Below, one piece after another: positions 60,506 to 64,000 of a DNA stretch of 64,000 nucleotides; within the stretch, counting starts at the first letter, position 1, and every line of letters starts with the position of its first letter. The DNA is from Istiophorus platypterus (lineage: Eukaryota; Chordata; Actinopteri; Istiophoriformes; Istiophoridae): assembly GCA_016859345.1 (NCBI GenBank), contig CM029126.1:7619527-7683526 (forward strand). The letters are read 5' to 3'. Both the position numbers and the translations under genes were made by a program. The notes under the pieces were generated by a model, which saw only the letters and a program-made list of their open reading frames with translations, did no database searches and had not been told where the DNA came from.

Positions 60506-61775
60506 GCATTCAGAAAGTATTCAGACCCCTTCGCTTTTTCACATTTTATTGCAGCCTTATGCAGAAATCTTTTAAATTCATTTCCCCCTCATCAGTTTAC
60601 ACTCAATAACCTATAATGATAAAGTGAAAACAAAATTTTAGAAATTTCTGAAAATTTATTAATAAGGTAAAAGATAAACTATCACATTACCATAAGTAAC
60701 CAGACCCTTTACTCTGTATTTAGTTGAGCACCTTGGATGGTGATTACAGCCTCGAGGCTTCTTGGGTATGATGTGAAAAGTGCTGCACACCTGGATTTGG
60801 GTTTTTTCTGCCATTCTTCCCTCCAAATCCTCTCAGGCTCTTTCAGGTTGGATGGGGACCATTGATGTACGGACATTTTCAGGTCTCTTTGGAGATGTTT
60901 GATTGGGTACAAGTCAGGGCCCGGGCATGGCCCCTCAGACACATTCACAGAGTTGTCCCTAAGCCACTCTTGCATCGAGGTTTTCAATTACAGATTTCTC
61001 TGTACTTTGCTCTGTCCAGTTTTCGCTCAACCCTGACCAGTCTCCCCATCCCTTCCTCTGAAAAATACCCTGACAGACTATCTTGTTTCTCACAGTCTAA
61101 GAGTTCTTAAGTTGCTTTTTTGCAAACTCCGAGCAGTTTTCATGTGTCTTTCACTGACGAGGCCACCTCTCTTACCAAGGCTCTTCTCCCTGGATTGCTC
61201 AGTTTGGCCGGGGAGCCAGTTGTAGGAAGGGTCCCTCAGTTCCACACTTCTTTCATTTAAGAATTATGGAAGCTACTATGCTCTTTGATATCTTCAATGC
61301 AGCCAATTTTTTGTAGCCCTCCTCAGATCTGTACCACAGCAAAATCCTGTAGCTGAGCTCTGCACGTAGTTCTTTAGATCCCATGGCTTGCTTTTTGCTC
61401 TGACATGCATTGTGAGCTGAGAGACCTCATATAGACAGGTGTGGGCCTCTCCAAATTATATCCAGTCAGTTGAATTTACCACATGTGGACTCCACTCAAG
61501 TTGTAGAGACATCTCAAAGATGATCAAGAGAAATGAGAGGCACCTGAACTAAATGAAGTGTCATTGCAAAGTGTCTGAATACTTATGTCAATGCGACTTT
61601 TCAGTGTTTCATTTTTGATAAATTTACAAAAAATGGTAAAATTCTGATTTCACTCTGTCATTACAGAGTTTTAAGTATAGTCTGATGAGGGGAAAAGTAA
61701 ATTTAAACAATTTTAGCATGACACTGCAACATAACAAAATGTGAAAAAAATGAAGAGGTCTCAATATTTTGGAAA
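60506..61775 (-). mobile_element. Decayed Tc1-like DNA transposon
   Basis: The left end contains CATTCAGAAAGTATTCAGAC and CCCTTCGCTTTTTCACATTT; the right end is its approximate inverse (AAAATGTGAAAAAAATGAAG, AGGTCTCAATATTTTGG). The body matches, with substitutions and deletions, a Tc1-like element abundant in salmonids and other fish, with the transposase on the minus strand (CAAGTCAGGGC, CACAGAGTTGTCCCTAAGCC, GATTGCTCAGTTTGGCCGGG). At 1.27 kb it has lost pieces of the about 1.6-kb full form and the transposase frame is broken. Confidence 0.85.
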
Positions 61776-61864
61776 AAAAAGATAGCAAAAATTTCAGAGA
61801 GAACTTGATCTGACATCTTCAGACTGCTTTTAGACTGTTTAAAACACCCTAAATTTTCAACCTA

Positions 61865-62015
61865 CAGTGATATGAAATAGATTAAAGCAGCTAATCCTCG
61901 CAATGGAACAAGAGAGTAGTTGATTTTTGCTCAAAGAAAGACTCAGTAGACAAAACGCTTTGCCACATTGTTTGCCTGTTAATCGTCTATTGTTTGATGT
62001 ACCGATTAATGTTGT
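61865..62015. repeat. MITE-like remnant
   Basis: GAGTAGTTGATTTTTGCTCA ... CCGATTAATGTTGTAATTG, degraded right half of the AT-rich family, just beyond the Tc1-like element. Confidence 0.35.
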
Positions 62016-64000
62016 AATTGTTCTTAGGCCAGTTTTGCAAAATCGGCATTAGAGCCAATCACGGTATATTTCAATTGATTGATGTTGGCTAGACTAAGCT
62101 AAGTCATGGGCCAGTATGTAACAGTGCATATTCCAGTCATGGTATCACTGTGTCAGGTCAAAGAATCATCAGAAAAGATTTACAGTAACTGTCTCAAAAC
62201 TGTAAAATTGCACACACTCGTAAAGAAGTTAGTCAGTCACACAGTAAGGAGATTGTAAATCTGGCAGATCGAGTCTGCATGGAAGGAATAGTAAAATAGT
62301 AAAAAAAAAAGAAGCAGCCACAGTGAACTCTTAGGACCTGCAGGTGACAGAAACTTGCTGCAGTTTGAGAGAACCTCAAAGCTCTAACATATCATAACGG
62401 CAATAAACTTTTACCTTGCTGTTCCTGTCATATGGAAAACCACATGTGCCATGGCCACCCCACAAGCTCTGATCACAGTTGTTCATATTAATTATCGAGC
62501 TGTTATTCCTTCAACATCAGCCCAGCCTTTTAAAATGCCTGCATAGTTTAAAGTGATGTCCTGGGGATGAAAAAAACTGTTTTGCCCAAAGTGCACATCA
62601 CTGGTTAATGTATTTTAGATCACATAATTGATCAAATTCTTCATCGACTGATCATTAACGCCCCTAGTTCTGTTATCTAGTTGGTGTAGGCGCATCAGTT
62701 GCACTAAGGTGTTTAAAGTTTCTACTGTACATTTACTCCTTCTGTTCACCGCAGGCCTGTCTACAGATAAAACTTATTACAAAGAAGCTCCGCAACAAAT
62801 ACAAACAAACAGGAAAAAGATGTAGAGTATTTTCCCGAGTTGAATTATGGATAGATGAATGAACAGATGAAAACAACAACAAAACATCTACAGAGCGATG
62901 AAAACAGAGGGGGGAAAAACACTCAGTAAGCGGCATGCTTGAAATGTTTTGAGAAGCCTGGTTTCTTGGGCATCCTCCCTTTCTTTTTTTTTTTTAAATC
63001 TTGTTTGTTTTTCTCCTCCATTCATCCCCCATCTCTCTCTCACTCTCTGTGGCTCATCAGTGTGGTTGTTCATCGGTAATGACTCCCACTGTGGCAGGGC
63101 CCCTTTAAGGTTGAGGTCCCCCCCCACTCCACCCCTTCATCCTTCCCCCCTCCTTCAGTCCCATCCGCCATGCATTATTCATGGCTTTACAATCAAATGA
63201 GGGAACAACGGTTGGTAGCAGGAGACATGGTGCATGGCTCTTCCTCCCCAAAAGTCCCCCGAGGTGCCCCAGTCTGGTACCCACCATCACCCACTCCCCC
63301 TAACTCCCGCCCTGACCCAACCCGCCACCACCCACTCACCCCTCCTGACACGGTGGCAGATTTTTTTTTCTTATTTTGATTAGGGTGGGGGTCCAGACAC
63401 ATTGACTCCATCCTGCCCTTCCCTGGGGTTGTTGGCAGTCACGCTGGTCAGTAGTGACCTCCGCTGCCCTTTTGGGTACTCATCGCTTCCTCTTCCTCTC
63501 CACGGGGATGCATCCCAAAGTGTCTGGCACCTTTTTGGAGGGTGGCTAAGGATCGGTGGGTTGTGCCCCGGATAGGATGTATTTCCTTTGAAGGTTTTTC
63601 ACAATAGCTAACACACTAGTTTGACAATACAAACAAGTTGTTAAACCTGCAAAGATGTTGTTTTGTCCAAACCGTTGCCAAGTCTTGGAAATCCCCCTTG
63701 GTTCCCTCATTGAACTCTTTGCCTTGTAGCAACAGGCAGCCATTCACTTGCCAGGACATCATCATCTGTGTGACTCTTCGAACCGAAGTTCAACCATAAT
63801 GCATAATTCATTACTCTGAACGGCATATTACCTTAATTACCTCAAACTTTCCATTGCACTTTCAAACACATGGAACATGGTGGGAAAAGAAGGCAAGACA
63901 AACTTAAATCTTTGGTGGTAGTCAAGTCTGATCAGCAGACAAGTTGATAATCTGAACAGCAAGCAGCCATAGACACACCACATCCAGCATCTCTTCAATT

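Larger units (their letters stand above)
40073..64000. other. Gene desert, right part
   Basis: About 24 kb without a recognisable coding exon on either strand. It is dominated by TG/CA, TC and GA arrays, with several complex stretches listed separately as candidate regulatory elements and a Tc1-like remnant at 60506-61775. The segments 41150-43430, 51850-53100, 54060-55780, 58350-59780 and 62020-63000 are otherwise AT-rich sequence in which I see nothing definite. Confidence 0.7.

Overview
The window is animal genomic DNA, most likely from a ray-finned (teleost) fish. It has short-intron vertebrate genes with GT-AG splicing, very many TG/CA microsatellites, decayed Tc1-like transposons of the kind common in fish, and CpG-rich promoters. 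No bacterial, viral or organellar genes were seen. Because the genes are split, coding regions were rebuilt by joining open segments at splice sites and checking that reading phase carries across every junction.

The first 28 kb hold four genes whose order matches a segment of human chromosome 1p34: the 3' end of a rhomboid protease gene (rhbdl2, + strand, cut by the left edge), the connexin gene gja9 (+), mycbp (- strand) and rragc (+). All seven coding exons of rragc (382 aa), all five of mycbp (104 aa), the single large coding exon of gja9 (496 aa) and the last four rhbdl2 exon pieces join in frame. mycbp is flipped compared with human, where these genes lie on one strand, so here gja9 and mycbp converge and mycbp and rragc diverge from a shared CpG-rich interval near 12-13 kb. 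Functionally the genes are unrelated: intramembrane proteolysis, gap junctions, a MYC/AKAP-binding adaptor, and amino-acid sensing to mTORC1.

From about 28.5 kb to the right edge (about 35 kb) no known protein gene could be found. This looks like a gene desert. It contains many TG/CA arrays, decayed transposons, and several stretches of complex, CpG-containing sequence with clustered developmental transcription-factor motifs that look like conserved regulatory elements. In human the gene beyond RRAGC across a large desert is POU3F1, so a long-range regulatory domain is the leading hypothesis; sequence conservation could not be tested here. One spot in the desert (about 38.9-40.1 kb) looks like a small unrecognised gene: a CpG-rich start, two consensus introns, a 39-codon open frame and a poly(A) signal.

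Other items to check: a perfect 20-bp hairpin at 37,991-38,038, a cluster of three PBX-MEIS/PREP-type sites around a homeodomain site near 46.2 kb, a chain of two overlapping upstream ORFs before gja9, and CTCF-like motifs whose orientation changes from left-pointing to right-pointing between 12.5 and 48 kb.
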